Origin: Planctomycetales bacterium ZRK34
GTDB lineage: Bacteria > Planctomycetota > Phycisphaerae > Phycisphaerales > Zrk34
Direction: 5' to 3'
DNA: 64,000 bases
Assembly (NCBI GenBank): GCA_014873095.1
Contig: CP050848.1
Span: forward strand, 4,275,850-4,339,849
Shown: positions 40,761 to 48,677 of the stretch, in pieces
How the letters are laid out: each line of letters begins with the position of its first letter
Position numbering within the stretch: the stretch's first letter is position 1
Position numbers and translations under genes: made by a program
The notes under the pieces: generated by a model
Told to the model about the DNA's origin: nothing
The model's database searches: none
What the model saw: the letters and a program-made list of their open reading frames with translations, nothing else

Positions 40761-42233
40761 TCAGATGTTGACGATGCTCTTGAGCGGGCCCCAACCCTTG
40801 CGGGGTTCGCGCCACAGCAGATCGTTGGCTTCCGGCATGTTGGTGATCTTGCCGGTCTTGGGGTCGCATTCGATGCGCTTGCCGACGCGGGCGACGACGT
40901 TGCCGAGCTGAATCTTGGCGGTCATCGGGCCGGCGTAAGCGAAGTTGGAGCGGGAGAATTCACGCGGCTTTTCGCCCTTGCAGGCCATGACGAATTCTTC
41001 GTGGTGGCCGGGCGAACGTTCCAGCAGCTCGGGGAGCTTGTGGTTCGGCAGGCCGCCCATGAATTCCTTCATCTTCTCTTCGGGAATCAGGCGGGCGCTG
41101 TTCCAGTAGTCGCCGGTGACGAGCATCTTGCCCTTGGTGCCGACGACGATGTTGCCGGTGCGGGGCAGATCGCGATCGCCGAGTTCGGCGGGCTTGTCGG
41201 GCATGTAGGCGTCGGAGTTGTGGAACTTACCGTCGTCGCCGATCTTCTTGTAGCCTTCGTACCAGAAGACCTTGAACGGGGGCTTGCCGTCCTTGGCGGG
41301 GTATTCCCACTTGTAGATGCCGCCGACCTGGTAGGAGTCATCGTCCTTGACCGGGGGGGTGACGCCGACGGGCTCGATGCTCGTCGGGTAGGACGGGTCC
41401 ATGAGCGAGTAGATGCCGTCGGTGGTGTGGCAGGCCATATCGCCGAGGGCGCCGGCGCCGAAGTCGCGCACGCCGCGCCACGCGAACGGATGGTAGACCT
41501 TGTCCTTCCAGCCGCCGTTCTTGGCGAAGGGGGCTTCGGTCCAGGTCTTGCAATACGGACGCATCGGCGCGGCGCCGACCCAGGCTTCCCAGTCGATGTT
41601 TTCATCGGGGGTGTCGGTGCCGGCGGGGCGGCCCCAGCCCTGCGGCCAGACCGGACGGTTGGTCCAGGTGTGGAACTCGGTGATGTCGCCGACGGCGCCG
41701 GCCTTGTAGAACTCATAAGCGACGCGCCAGCCGTTGCCGGCGTGACCCTGGTTGCCCATCTGGGTGACGACCTTCGGGTTCTTCAGATAAGCTTCAGCCA
41801 GCAGCTGCGCTTCGCGGACCGACCAGGTCAGCGGCTTTTCGGTGTAGCAGTGGATGTCCATCGAGATGGCGGTCATCGACGGAGCGAAGTGGGTGTGGTC
41901 GGGCGTGGCGACGAAGACGACGTCCACTTCGTTGGCGTGGTTTTCGAAGATTTTGCGCCAGTCGGTGTAGCCCTTGGCGGATTCCCAACCCTTCTTGCCG
42001 AGCACGCCACCCCAGCGGCCCTTGTCGACGTCGGCGAAGGCGACGCAGTTCTGGCCCATCTGGTGCATCTTGCCCGTGTGGGCGGCGGCACGTCCGCCGG
42101 AGCCGACGAAGGCGCAGTTGAGTTTGCCGTTGGCCGAAGCGGCGCGGGCAAGGTGGGGCATGACGACCGGCATCGCAGCACCGGCTGCGGCGACGGACTT
42201 CACGAACGTTCGGCGGGTGGGACGTTGAGGCAT
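40761..42233 (-). CDS. Tat-exported Gfo/Idh/MocA family oxidoreductase
   Basis: 490 residues from the ATG at 42233 (GGAG nine bases upstream); the ATG at 42248 has none. A twin-arginine signal (RRTFVKS, then hydrophobic AAAGAAMPVVM) directs folded export. The N-terminal Rossmann motif FVGSGGRA and DVDKGRWGG, then FVATPDHTH and the CYTEKPL (E-K-P motif of the family) follow. The C-terminal half is the beta-sheet dimer domain. Members oxidise or reduce sugars and inositols with NAD(P). The long family type with a Tat signal is frequent in Planctomycetes and usually handles sugar derivatives in the periplasm. Single gene with a terminator. Confidence 0.88.
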   Translation of the reverse strand: MPQRPTRRTFVKSVAAAGAAMPVVMPHLARAASANGKLNCAFVGSGGRAAAHTGKMHQMGQNCVAFADVDKGRWGGVLGKKGWESAKGYTDWRKIFENHANEVDVVFVATPDHTHFAPSMTAISMDIHCYTEKPLTWSVREAQLLAEAYLKNPKVVTQMGNQGHAGNGWRVAYEFYKAGAVGDITEFHTWTNRPVWPQGWGRPAGTDTPDENIDWEAWVGAAPMRPYCKTWTEAPFAKNGGWKDKVYHPFAWRGVRDFGAGALGDMACHTTDGIYSLMDPSYPTSIEPVGVTPPVKDDDSYQVGGIYKWEYPAKDGKPPFKVFWYEGYKKIGDDGKFHNSDAYMPDKPAELGDRDLPRTGNIVVGTKGKMLVTGDYWNSARLIPEEKMKEFMGGLPNHKLPELLERSPGHHEEFVMACKGEKPREFSRSNFAYAGPMTAKIQLGNVVARVGKRIECDPKTGKITNMPEANDLLWREPRKGWGPLKSIVNI

Positions 42234-42424
42234 GGTGGGCAGCTCCATCTAGTTTGAATAGGAAAGTCGAATGACAGTATACGACATCGGGGCAAGCTTT
42301 GGCGAGCCCAAACGGCGTGTTGTCAAACGGTTGATTCTCCGGTCGGTGGGGCAGGCAGGGAATGAGGGATTCCCTCAGTTTGCTGAATGCGAATCTCAGC
42401 GAGTCTACAATCGGCAACCTCTAC

Positions 42425-42453
42425 TTGCAACATACGCCCAATTGGGCGATAAA
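42425..42453 (+). promoter_or_regulatory. Candidate ndk promoter with embedded palindrome
   Basis: TTGCAA (42425-42430), a 17-base spacer and GATAAA (42448-42453), 55 bases before the ndk ATG. The spacer holds a perfect 14-base palindrome CGCCCAATTGGGCG (42435-42448) that could be an operator. The hexamers are weak matches. Confidence 0.35.
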
Positions 42454-42508
42454 GTTCAACCCCGGAAGCGGTTCGGTTATTTCACTGACAACACAGGAAT
42501 CTTTCATC

Positions 42509-42958
42509 ATGCAGACCACATTGATCATTTTCAAGCCTGACGCCGTGCAGCGCGGCCTCATGGGGCAGTTGCTCGCCCGATTCGAGGCCAAGGGCCTGCA
42601 GGTCGTCGGCGGCAAGTTCATGCAGGTTCCCGAAGCCGTCGCCAAGCAGCACTACGCCGAGCACGATGGCAAACCGTTCTTCCCGAACCTGATCAATTTC
42701 ATCACCTCGACGCCGGTGATGGTGCTGGCGATCCGTGGGCGCGAGGCGGTGACCGTCTGCCGCAAGCTGATTGGTTCCACCGACGGGGCCGCCGCCGACC
42801 CGGGCACCATCCGCGGCGACTTCGGTAATTCCAAGGCCATGAATCTCGTGCACGGCTCGGACTCCCCCGAATCCGCCGAACGCGAGTTGAAGATCTGGTT
42901 CGGCGATGGCGAACTCGCCGACTACGATCGCACGATCCAAAGCTGGCTCGACGAGTAG
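42509..42958 (+). CDS. ndk: Nucleoside-diphosphate kinase
   Basis: 149 residues, normal length. It transfers the gamma-phosphate of ATP to NDPs through a phosphohistidine. KPDAVQRGL (9-17) with K9, and the active-site H115 in NLVHGSDSPESA, are present. A longer frame from 42362 exists, but the ATG at 42509 has AGGA ten bases upstream and gives the typical METTLIIFKPDA-like start. A GNAT acetyltransferase gene follows 32 bases downstream. Confidence 0.96.
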   Translation: MQTTLIIFKPDAVQRGLMGQLLARFEAKGLQVVGGKFMQVPEAVAKQHYAEHDGKPFFPNLINFITSTPVMVLAIRGREAVTVCRKLIGSTDGAAADPGTIRGDFGNSKAMNLVHGSDSPESAERELKIWFGDGELADYDRTIQSWLDE

Positions 42959-42990
42959 ACGTCGCGCTCGCCATCGCTGGGTGATACACG

Positions 42991-43548
42991 ATGGCTGCTG
43001 ATCAACATCAACCAACTCTCACGACGTCGCGCCTGACGCTGCGGCCGTTTGATCTTTCTGATGCGCCCGCCGTGCAGCGTCAGGCTGGTGATCGGCGCGT
43101 GTACCAGACCACGCTGCGCATTCCGCATCCGTACAAGTTGGCCGACGCTGAGTCATGGCTCGCGGGTTCTGCCCGGCGCTATGCCGAGGGGCAATCGATC
43201 GAGTTTGCTGCGACGTTGACTGCAACCGGCGAGTTGGTCGGCTGCATCGGGTTGGAGATCACACCCGTCCACCGTCATGCCGAACTCGGCTACTGGATCG
43301 GCCCCGATCACTGGTCATGCGGCTACGCCACCGAGGCCGGTCGCGCGATCCTCGATTTCGCTTTCAACACGCTCGGCCTGCACCGCGTCCATGTCCACCA
43401 CTTCGCGGAAAACACCGCCTCCGCCCGCGTCATCGAAAAACTCGGCTTCCAGCGCGAAGGCCTCGCCCGCCAGCATGTTTATAAAGATGGTCAGCCAATC
43501 GACATCGTGCTCTACGGCCTACTGGCCAGTCAGTACATGCCCCAATAA
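42991..43548 (+). CDS. GNAT N-acetyltransferase, RimJ/RimL type (copy 1)
   Basis: 185 residues. RimJ/RimL-like enzymes acetylate N-terminal or small-molecule amines with acetyl-CoA. The start TSRLTLRPFDLSDA, the HAELGYWIG core strand, GYATEAGRAILDFAF and ENTASARVIEKLGFQREG motifs match the Acetyltransf_3 subgroup. The Arg/Gly acetyl-CoA loop (GYATEA) is intact. The neighbouring protein at 43596-44159 is a paralogue, so a local duplication is likely. Substrate unknown. Confidence 0.88.
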   Translation: MAADQHQPTLTTSRLTLRPFDLSDAPAVQRQAGDRRVYQTTLRIPHPYKLADAESWLAGSARRYAEGQSIEFAATLTATGELVGCIGLEITPVHRHAELGYWIGPDHWSCGYATEAGRAILDFAFNTLGLHRVHVHHFAENTASARVIEKLGFQREGLARQHVYKDGQPIDIVLYGLLASQYMPQ

Positions 43549-43595
43549 CGACAACCCCATCGTGACCGGCCACCTTTCGCCGCCAACAATCAGGT

Positions 43596-44159
43596 ATGCT
43601 CACGATCCCCGTGCTCACTTCCGAGCAGTTGATCCTGCGGCCATTTGAGACCGCAGATGTAGCTCTGGTCAGTCGCTACGCGGCCGATCCCGCCGTGGCC
43701 GATCGCGTCTCACGTTCGGCCATCGAGTACCAGTCGCCCGAGCAGTGGATCGATCAGCAGCATGTCAATTTCGAAGAGGCCAACTACCTCACCCTCGCCA
43801 TCACCCAACGAGCCGGCGGCCAGCTCCTCGGTTGCATCACGCAAACGCATTACGAAGCCGACGAACACGCCGAACTCGACTACTGGATCGCCAAACCTTA
43901 CTGGAACCGCGGCTACGCCACCGAAGCCGGCCGCCTGATGCTCGATTACACCTTCGACTGCTGGCAGCTTCGTCGCGTCTTCGCCTGTCACTTCGCAACC
44001 AACCCCGCCTCCGGGCGCGTCCTCGAAAAGCTCGGCTTCACCCGCGAGGGCGTCCTCCGCCAACACTACTGCGCCGACAACGTCTTCGAAGACCTCGTCT
44101 ATTGGGGCCTGCTCCGCCATGAATGGGCGCGCGATCGCGTCCATCGCCGCCCCGTTTAG
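43596..44159 (+). CDS. GNAT N-acetyltransferase, RimJ/RimL type (copy 2)
   Basis: 187 residues. It has the same motif order as copy 1: TSEQLILRPFETADVA, EHAELDYWIAKPYWNRGYATEAGRLML, and NPASGRVLEKLGFTREGVLRQHY. It begins 47 bases after copy 1, so both probably share the ndk transcript. The D in ELDYW replaces G in ELGYW, and the C-terminal tail is Arg-rich. Physiological substrate is unknown. Confidence 0.87.
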   Translation: MLTIPVLTSEQLILRPFETADVALVSRYAADPAVADRVSRSAIEYQSPEQWIDQQHVNFEEANYLTLAITQRAGGQLLGCITQTHYEADEHAELDYWIAKPYWNRGYATEAGRLMLDYTFDCWQLRRVFACHFATNPASGRVLEKLGFTREGVLRQHYCADNVFEDLVYWGLLRHEWARDRVHRRPV

Positions 44160-44161
44160 CG

Positions 44162-44177
44162 CCGCCGCTCGCGGCGG
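44162..44177 (+). terminator. Weak candidate terminator after the second GNAT gene
   Basis: CCGCCGC at 44162-44168 pairs with GCGGCGG at 44171-44177 (two-base TC centre, so the top pairs must open), followed by GCTTCTCTTCTC. It sits between two converging genes. Weaker than the other hairpins in this window. Confidence 0.35.
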
Positions 44178-44187
44178 GCTTCTCTTC

Positions 44188-45555
44188 TCAATCGCTCATC
44201 TGATCCATGATCCCATACGCCGCGTCGTTCAACCCCTTCATCGCATCGATCAGCGGCTGATAAGGCTCCAGCTTGATATTCACGATGCCCTTGTTCGAAT
44301 CGCGGTTGGATGGGTCGGTCTTCAGATTCTCCGGGTCGTTGTCCAGGTACTTGAACCAGTGCCACCCGACGCAGACCCCGCTGCGCATCAGCCCCAGCGT
44401 GAAGTTCTGGTAAAACGCACCGCGGTCCGCCTGCGTCGGCACCGTCCACCCCGCGCCGCTCAAATTCTTCATCCCCGTGTCCGCGCCCTTGGCGTACCAC
44501 TCGCTGATGATCAGCGGGCGGCCGGACCATTCTGACAGCCGCTTCACCTCCTCGCCGGGGGTCCACACGTTGTACAGATTCACCGCCACCACTTCGCAGT
44601 ATTTCCCTGCCGTCTCGAACAGTTCACGCAGTTGCACATCGCGCCCGTGCAGGCGCGAGCCCAGATAGATGTGATTCGGGTCATACTTGCGGATCGCCTG
44701 CGACACGAGCCGGTAGTACCGGTCCGCCACGAATCTCAGAAAATCGCTGCGATCCTCTGCCGTGATCTTCGATTTGTCGAACTCGCCTTGCCGCGCGGTC
44801 AGCCAGTTTTTCGCCGCGAGGTATCCGGGGTCTTTGGCGTCGAGTTTCAGATAGCGGTCCAGCAGGTCGGGTGAGAAGGGCATCTCGTTGTCGGAAAAAT
44901 GCCCCAGCAGCCAGGGGGCGTCCTTGGTCTCGGCCAGTTGTTTGGCGTATTCATCGACGTAGGTTTCGAATTCGGGATCGAACACGAAGATGCAACGGTT
45001 GGGGTAGCCCACGTGTCCGGGCTCCATCGTGATGCCGCCGCGCTTCCGGCCGTACCCGTGCATGAATCGCCACGTCAGCGTGTACACCATCCGCGGCTCG
45101 ACGCTCTGAATCGCGCCGTTGTCCGTCCAGTTGCCCGTGCCGTTGAAACCGGCCTCGTGCAGCAGCTTGGCCGTGTGCTTCGCCCATGCTGCTTTATCAC
45201 CGAACTTTTCAGCCATCGCCGCGCGGACATTCTTCGAACTGCCCAGCGTCACGGAGTTGACCGCCTTGTGAATAAACGGGTGTCCCTTCGGATCGATCAG
45301 CCACCATCGCCCGTCGATCTTCTGTGCCCGGAAAAAACCCGTCGCCTCGTATTGGCGGTCTGTCCGCCCGCCGTACTCATCCAGCGGAATCTTCCGCCCG
45401 GCCTCGATCGCTTTGGCCGGCACATCCGCCAGCGTCATCGTCGGGTATTGCTGATGCTTGCCGCTGCGCCGCCAGGCTTCCACCATCCGCCCCGGCTCGG
45501 CCGCCACCGCGCTAACGCTCACCGCCAACACCACCATCCACATCACATATCGCAT
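44188..45555 (-). CDS. Secreted clan GH-A hydrolase, agarase-like (GH50-like)
   Basis: 455 residues from the ATG at 45555 (GAGGTG seven bases upstream). The signal peptide is MRYVMWMVVLAVSVSAVAA. FRAQKIDGRWWLIDPKGHPFIHKAVN (about 75-100) is the hallmark N-terminal strand of agarase-like GH50/GH86-type enzymes; the barrel contains a likely acid/base Glu in HFSDNEMPF and a likely nucleophile in LIISEWY. It probably cleaves an agar-like or beta-galactan polymer outside the cytoplasm. Family assignment is by motif likeness only. Confidence 0.75.
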   Translation of the reverse strand: MRYVMWMVVLAVSVSAVAAEPGRMVEAWRRSGKHQQYPTMTLADVPAKAIEAGRKIPLDEYGGRTDRQYEATGFFRAQKIDGRWWLIDPKGHPFIHKAVNSVTLGSSKNVRAAMAEKFGDKAAWAKHTAKLLHEAGFNGTGNWTDNGAIQSVEPRMVYTLTWRFMHGYGRKRGGITMEPGHVGYPNRCIFVFDPEFETYVDEYAKQLAETKDAPWLLGHFSDNEMPFSPDLLDRYLKLDAKDPGYLAAKNWLTARQGEFDKSKITAEDRSDFLRFVADRYYRLVSQAIRKYDPNHIYLGSRLHGRDVQLRELFETAGKYCEVVAVNLYNVWTPGEEVKRLSEWSGRPLIISEWYAKGADTGMKNLSGAGWTVPTQADRGAFYQNFTLGLMRSGVCVGWHWFKYLDNDPENLKTDPSNRDSNKGIVNIKLEPYQPLIDAMKGLNDAAYGIMDQMSD

Positions 45556-45578
45556 CGTGAAACACCTCAAATCATTTA

Positions 45579-45720
45579 AACCACCAAGGCACAAAGGTCA
45601 TCAGGAAAAACAAAGCACTGACAGGATAACAGGATCTACAGAACGATTTAACCTGTTCGATTCATATCCTGTCATCCTGTCTAAACATTCTTCCTGGTGT
45701 CCTCGGCGCTTTGGTGGTTC
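45579..45720. repeat. Long imperfect hairpin element (ACCACCAAGG / CAGGATAACAGGAT type)
   Basis: Outer arms ACCACCAAGGCACAAAGG... (from 45580) and ...GGCGCTTTGGTGGT (to 45719) are imperfect inverted repeats; inner arms GACAGGATAACAGGAT (45620-45635) and ATCCTGTCATCCTGTC (45666-45681) pair with one mismatch. This kind of nested element recurs between genes in planctomycete and verrucomicrobial genomes (recalled pattern, not checked here). It fills most of the divergent gap between the agarase-like and UbiD genes. Confidence 0.75.
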
Positions 45721-45758
45721 GCCTTTCTTCGTTCGAGTTTCGGGTTTATCATCCCATC

Positions 45759-47465
45759 ATGCCATACCCCACACTACGCGATTTCGTCACCGCCCTCGAC
45801 TCCGCCGGCGAACTGCACCGCATCAAGGCGCCCGTCTCGCCGATGCTCGAGATCACCGAGATCACCGACCGCGTGTCCAAGTCGCCCGCCCCGTCGACCT
45901 CGCCCGTCGCCGCCGTCACCGATCCCAAACACCACCAGCTCGGCGGCAAGGCGCTGCTGTTTGAGAACGTGACCGATTCCGACATCCCGCTGTCGATCAA
46001 CACGCTCGGCAGCTACCGCCGCATGGAGATGGCGCTCGGGTGCGAGCAGGGTGGTTTCGAGGGGCTCGCCGAGCGCATCGAGGCGCTACTGAAGCCCGAG
46101 CCGCCGGTGGGCATCATGGAGAAGATGCGCAAGGGGCTTGAGCTCGCCAAGGTCGCATCGTTCGCCCCGAAGGTGGTGCGCTCGGGTCTGTGTCAGCAGG
46201 TTGTTCACGAAGGCGATGCCGTCGATCTTTTCAAACTGCCGATCATCAAGTGCTGGCCCCACGATGGCGACCCCCGGCAGTTTGGTTATCCGATTGATCT
46301 GCAACAGCCGGGTCAGGGCCGCTACATCACCTTCGGCGGGATATACACCATCCACCCCGATGATGCCGGCAAGCCCGAAGGCACGCCCCGCACCTCGCGA
46401 AACATCGGCATGTACCGCGCCCAACTGCTCGACAAGAGTCACACCGCCATGCACTGGCACATGCACCACGACGGCGCCCGCCACTGGCGCGCGTGGAAGA
46501 AGTCGGGTGCTTCCGGGGGCATGCCCTGCGCGATCGCGCTCGGCGGTGAAAGCGTCCTGCCCTACGCCGCCACAGCCCCGTTGCCCCCGGGCATCAGCGA
46601 GCTGCTCATGGCTGGGTTCCTCAACCAGAAAGCCATCGAGCTGGTCAAGTGCAGGACGGTCGACCTGCACGTGCCCGCCAACGCCGAGATCATCATCGAA
46701 GGTTACGTCTCCACCGAAGCCGGCTTCATCGGCTACGACCCGAGAAAAACGCGGAACGCGGATCGCGGAACGCCGAGCGATCCGGACAGTTCCGAGTTCC
46801 AACTTCCGAGTTCCGACTTACACGGCGCCGCTTTCGAAGGCCCCTTCGGTGACCACACCGGGTTCTACTCCCTGCCGGACCGCTACCCGATCTTCACCGT
46901 CACCGCCATCACCCACCGCCGCGATCCGATCTACCCGACCACCATCGTCGGCCTGCCCCCGCAGGAAGACTACTACATGGGCAAAGCCACCGAGCGCATC
47001 TTCCTCCCGCTGCTGCGCACGCTGGTGCCGGACATTCTCGACTACGACCTGCCGATGTTCGGCGCGTTCCACAACTGCGCCTTCATCAAAATCCGCAAGG
47101 AATACCCCCTCCAGGCCCGCCGCGTCATGCACGCGATCTGGGGCGCCGGCCAGATGGCCTGGACCAAGATGATCGTGGTGGTCGACGAAGACGTGAACGT
47201 CCACGACCACGAAGACGTGCTGTTTCACCTCTGCGCCAACTGCGACCCCGGCCGCGACGTCGAAATCGTCAACGGCCCCCTCGACATCCTCGACCACGCC
47301 GCCCCAAGACTCGGCGCCGGCCACAAAATCGGCTTCGACGCCACCGCCAAAATCCAAGGCGAAGAATGCAACGGCCACCCCGTCCGCGACTGGCCCACAC
47401 GATTGGAAATGTCAGCGGAAGTTAAGACCGAAGTTGATCGTCGGTGGAAGGAATTCGGGATTTGA
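45759..47465 (+). CDS. UbiD-family decarboxylase
   Basis: 568 residues from the ATG at 45759 (the frame extends to 45711 but then reads repeat sequence). UbiD enzymes (de)carboxylate aromatic or polyene acids using prenylated FMN made by UbiX. YPTLRDFVTALDSAGELHRI is the typical start; the HDGDPRQFGYP, NIGMYR, HWHMHHDGARHW, GG-E and EGPFGDHTGFYS stretches contain the conserved residues, with E-x-P motif areas near the C-terminal third. An inserted segment (residues about 328-354, RKTRN...LPSSD) interrupts a loop and is encoded by a repeat element. Menaquinone-pathway decarboxylase is the commonest role, but the substrate is uncertain; no UbiX gene is nearby. Confidence 0.85.
   Translation: MPYPTLRDFVTALDSAGELHRIKAPVSPMLEITEITDRVSKSPAPSTSPVAAVTDPKHHQLGGKALLFENVTDSDIPLSINTLGSYRRMEMALGCEQGGFEGLAERIEALLKPEPPVGIMEKMRKGLELAKVASFAPKVVRSGLCQQVVHEGDAVDLFKLPIIKCWPHDGDPRQFGYPIDLQQPGQGRYITFGGIYTIHPDDAGKPEGTPRTSRNIGMYRAQLLDKSHTAMHWHMHHDGARHWRAWKKSGASGGMPCAIALGGESVLPYAATAPLPPGISELLMAGFLNQKAIELVKCRTVDLHVPANAEIIIEGYVSTEAGFIGYDPRKTRNADRGTPSDPDSSEFQLPSSDLHGAAFEGPFGDHTGFYSLPDRYPIFTVTAITHRRDPIYPTTIVGLPPQEDYYMGKATERIFLPLLRTLVPDILDYDLPMFGAFHNCAFIKIRKEYPLQARRVMHAIWGAGQMAWTKMIVVVDEDVNVHDHEDVLFHLCANCDPGRDVEIVNGPLDILDHAAPRLGAGHKIGFDATAKIQGEECNGHPVRDWPTRLEMSAEVKTEVDRRWKEFGI
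46750..46818. repeat. Repeat element inserted in frame in the UbiD gene
   Basis: GCGGAACGCGGATCGCGGAAC-like copies (46751-46771) and GTTCCGAGTTCC...TTCCGAGTTCCGAC copies (46790-46816) are in opposite orientation, forming an imperfect inverted repeat. The 69 bases keep the reading frame and encode a polar, Ser/Asp/Pro-rich stretch. Confidence 0.65.
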
Positions 47466-47468
47466 TAA

Positions 47469-48398
47469 TCAAATAAATGCGTGGAACTGAATCCAGCTAG
47501 TCAATAACCCTTGGCCAGAGGGAGCTGGAGTTATTGCGCATAATTTTCGGGTCATTCGGCTATTCGGATTTGCATACCACGCCGCTAGGTTTTTTGCCTT
47601 TTGAACGACACCTCGGGGGATAGGAGAAATTACTCCGCGTACGGGCATTAACTGATCCGATAGCATTTCAGTTAAGCATTCAGACAAAAAACCAGCAACT
47701 AAATCAGGGATGGCTGCCAAATCTTCAATGGATCTATCTCCACTATCTAATTCCGTCGTCCCAATTCGAACATGCCCCAGTGTGTGCGATAGGTAGTTCG
47801 AGAGCACTGGTTTGGAAATATCAACAAACTCGCGGAGACGATCATGGTTAGCAGCTATCGCGTCTTCGTCAGTTATCCAAATGAGATTCTGATGCTCCGC
47901 AGACAAACCGGCAATTAAAAAGCTTGCAAAGTGAATAATCCGCATGGCCCGCTCAAAAATATGATTTGGCCATGACAGGTGTGGGAATTCATCCATAGAT
48001 GAATCTTCAGTGAAAAGTGTTTCTATCGACTTGTCTACTGCGAATGTTACGCATACTCCGTCGATCTGATCGGCAGCGATTAAAAAATCGAGTAAAGCGC
48101 GGCGGCGTTGAATATCGTTGAGTTTCTTGTAGGACATTCGACGCCCGTCACGAAACCATTTGCTACGAAGATGTTGGCGTGCGTATTCCCAATCAATACA
48201 CTTGTCAGGATTTAGCAATAAAAACGACGCAATGTTCCATCGTCCGGTTGGATGTTCTCCTGAGTAATCTGAAATACACATCAACGTAGGACTATTTCGT
48301 AGGTTAGGAGTATTACTTTTCGCGAGTATCGTCGCAATACTTGTGCTCAACTTATTAGTGAGACCAAAGCTTGGACGTTCTGTGTGCTGCCACGACAT
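47469..48398 (-). CDS. Orphan protein in lower-GC DNA, possibly DUF3800-like
   Basis: 309 residues. Base composition is visibly lower in GC than the genes around it, with more A/T-ending codons, so recent acquisition is likely. The segment LMCISDYSGEHPTGRWNIASFLL (about 39-61) resembles the first strand and metal-Asp of the DUF3800 RNase-H-like family, followed by RRMSYKKLNDIQRRRALLDFL and, later, IWITDEDAIAANHDRL, which could hold the second Asp. These matches are weak. DUF3800 genes often travel with mobile and defence elements. No partner gene lies next to it. It starts with ATG and ends 3 bases from the UbiD stop. Confidence 0.6.
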   Translation of the reverse strand: MSWQHTERPSFGLTNKLSTSIATILAKSNTPNLRNSPTLMCISDYSGEHPTGRWNIASFLLLNPDKCIDWEYARQHLRSKWFRDGRRMSYKKLNDIQRRRALLDFLIAADQIDGVCVTFAVDKSIETLFTEDSSMDEFPHLSWPNHIFERAMRIIHFASFLIAGLSAEHQNLIWITDEDAIAANHDRLREFVDISKPVLSNYLSHTLGHVRIGTTELDSGDRSIEDLAAIPDLVAGFLSECLTEMLSDQLMPVRGVISPIPRGVVQKAKNLAAWYANPNSRMTRKLCAITPAPSGQGLLTSWIQFHAFI

Positions 48399-48428
48399 CT
48401 CTGACTGAATTGTACATCACACAGTGAT

Positions 48429-48483
48429 GTAGGTCAGGCCTTGGCCTGTCAATTCAAATCTGTCCGGCCAGGGCCGGACCTAC
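48429..48483. repeat. Nested palindromic element (GTAGGTC type)
   Basis: Outer arms GTAGGTC (48429-48435) and GACCTAC (48477-48483) enclose two inner palindromes, CAGGCCTTGGCCTG (48435-48448) and GTCCGGCC/GGCCGGAC (48462-48469, 48472-48479). The centre ATTCAAAT is AT-rich. It lies between the lower-GC gene and the methyltransferase gene. Confidence 0.7.
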
Positions 48484-48639
48484 GGGAGGCAGGAGAATGA
48501 GAAGCCTGCTTCCGGGGGCGCGGCGAGCGGGTTCCGGGGGTGAGGCAGGGGGTGTCGGGGGGCGGCAAGCCCCCTGACGCAGGTCATCCCATCCGATGAA
48601 AATCGAACAGAAGTACCGACCCCGGAGGGGGCGGCTATA

Positions 48640-48660
48640 TAGCCGACCCGTTTCGGGTCG
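48640..48660. repeat. Short palindromes at the end of the methyltransferase gene
   Basis: CCGACCCG and CGGGTCGG form an eight-base-pair stem with a TTT loop, next to GGCGGCTATATAGCCGAC, which is itself palindromic around CTATATAG. They lie just after the methyltransferase stop (minus strand) and could end its transcript, though no T tract follows. Confidence 0.5.
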
Positions 48661-48677
48661 GTGGGGTTTGGAGGGGG

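Noticed and set aside
43596..44159. Idea that the second GNAT gene is a pseudogene of the first
   Set aside because: It is full length, with its own intact acetyl-CoA motif and clear differences spread across the protein, as for an old duplicate.
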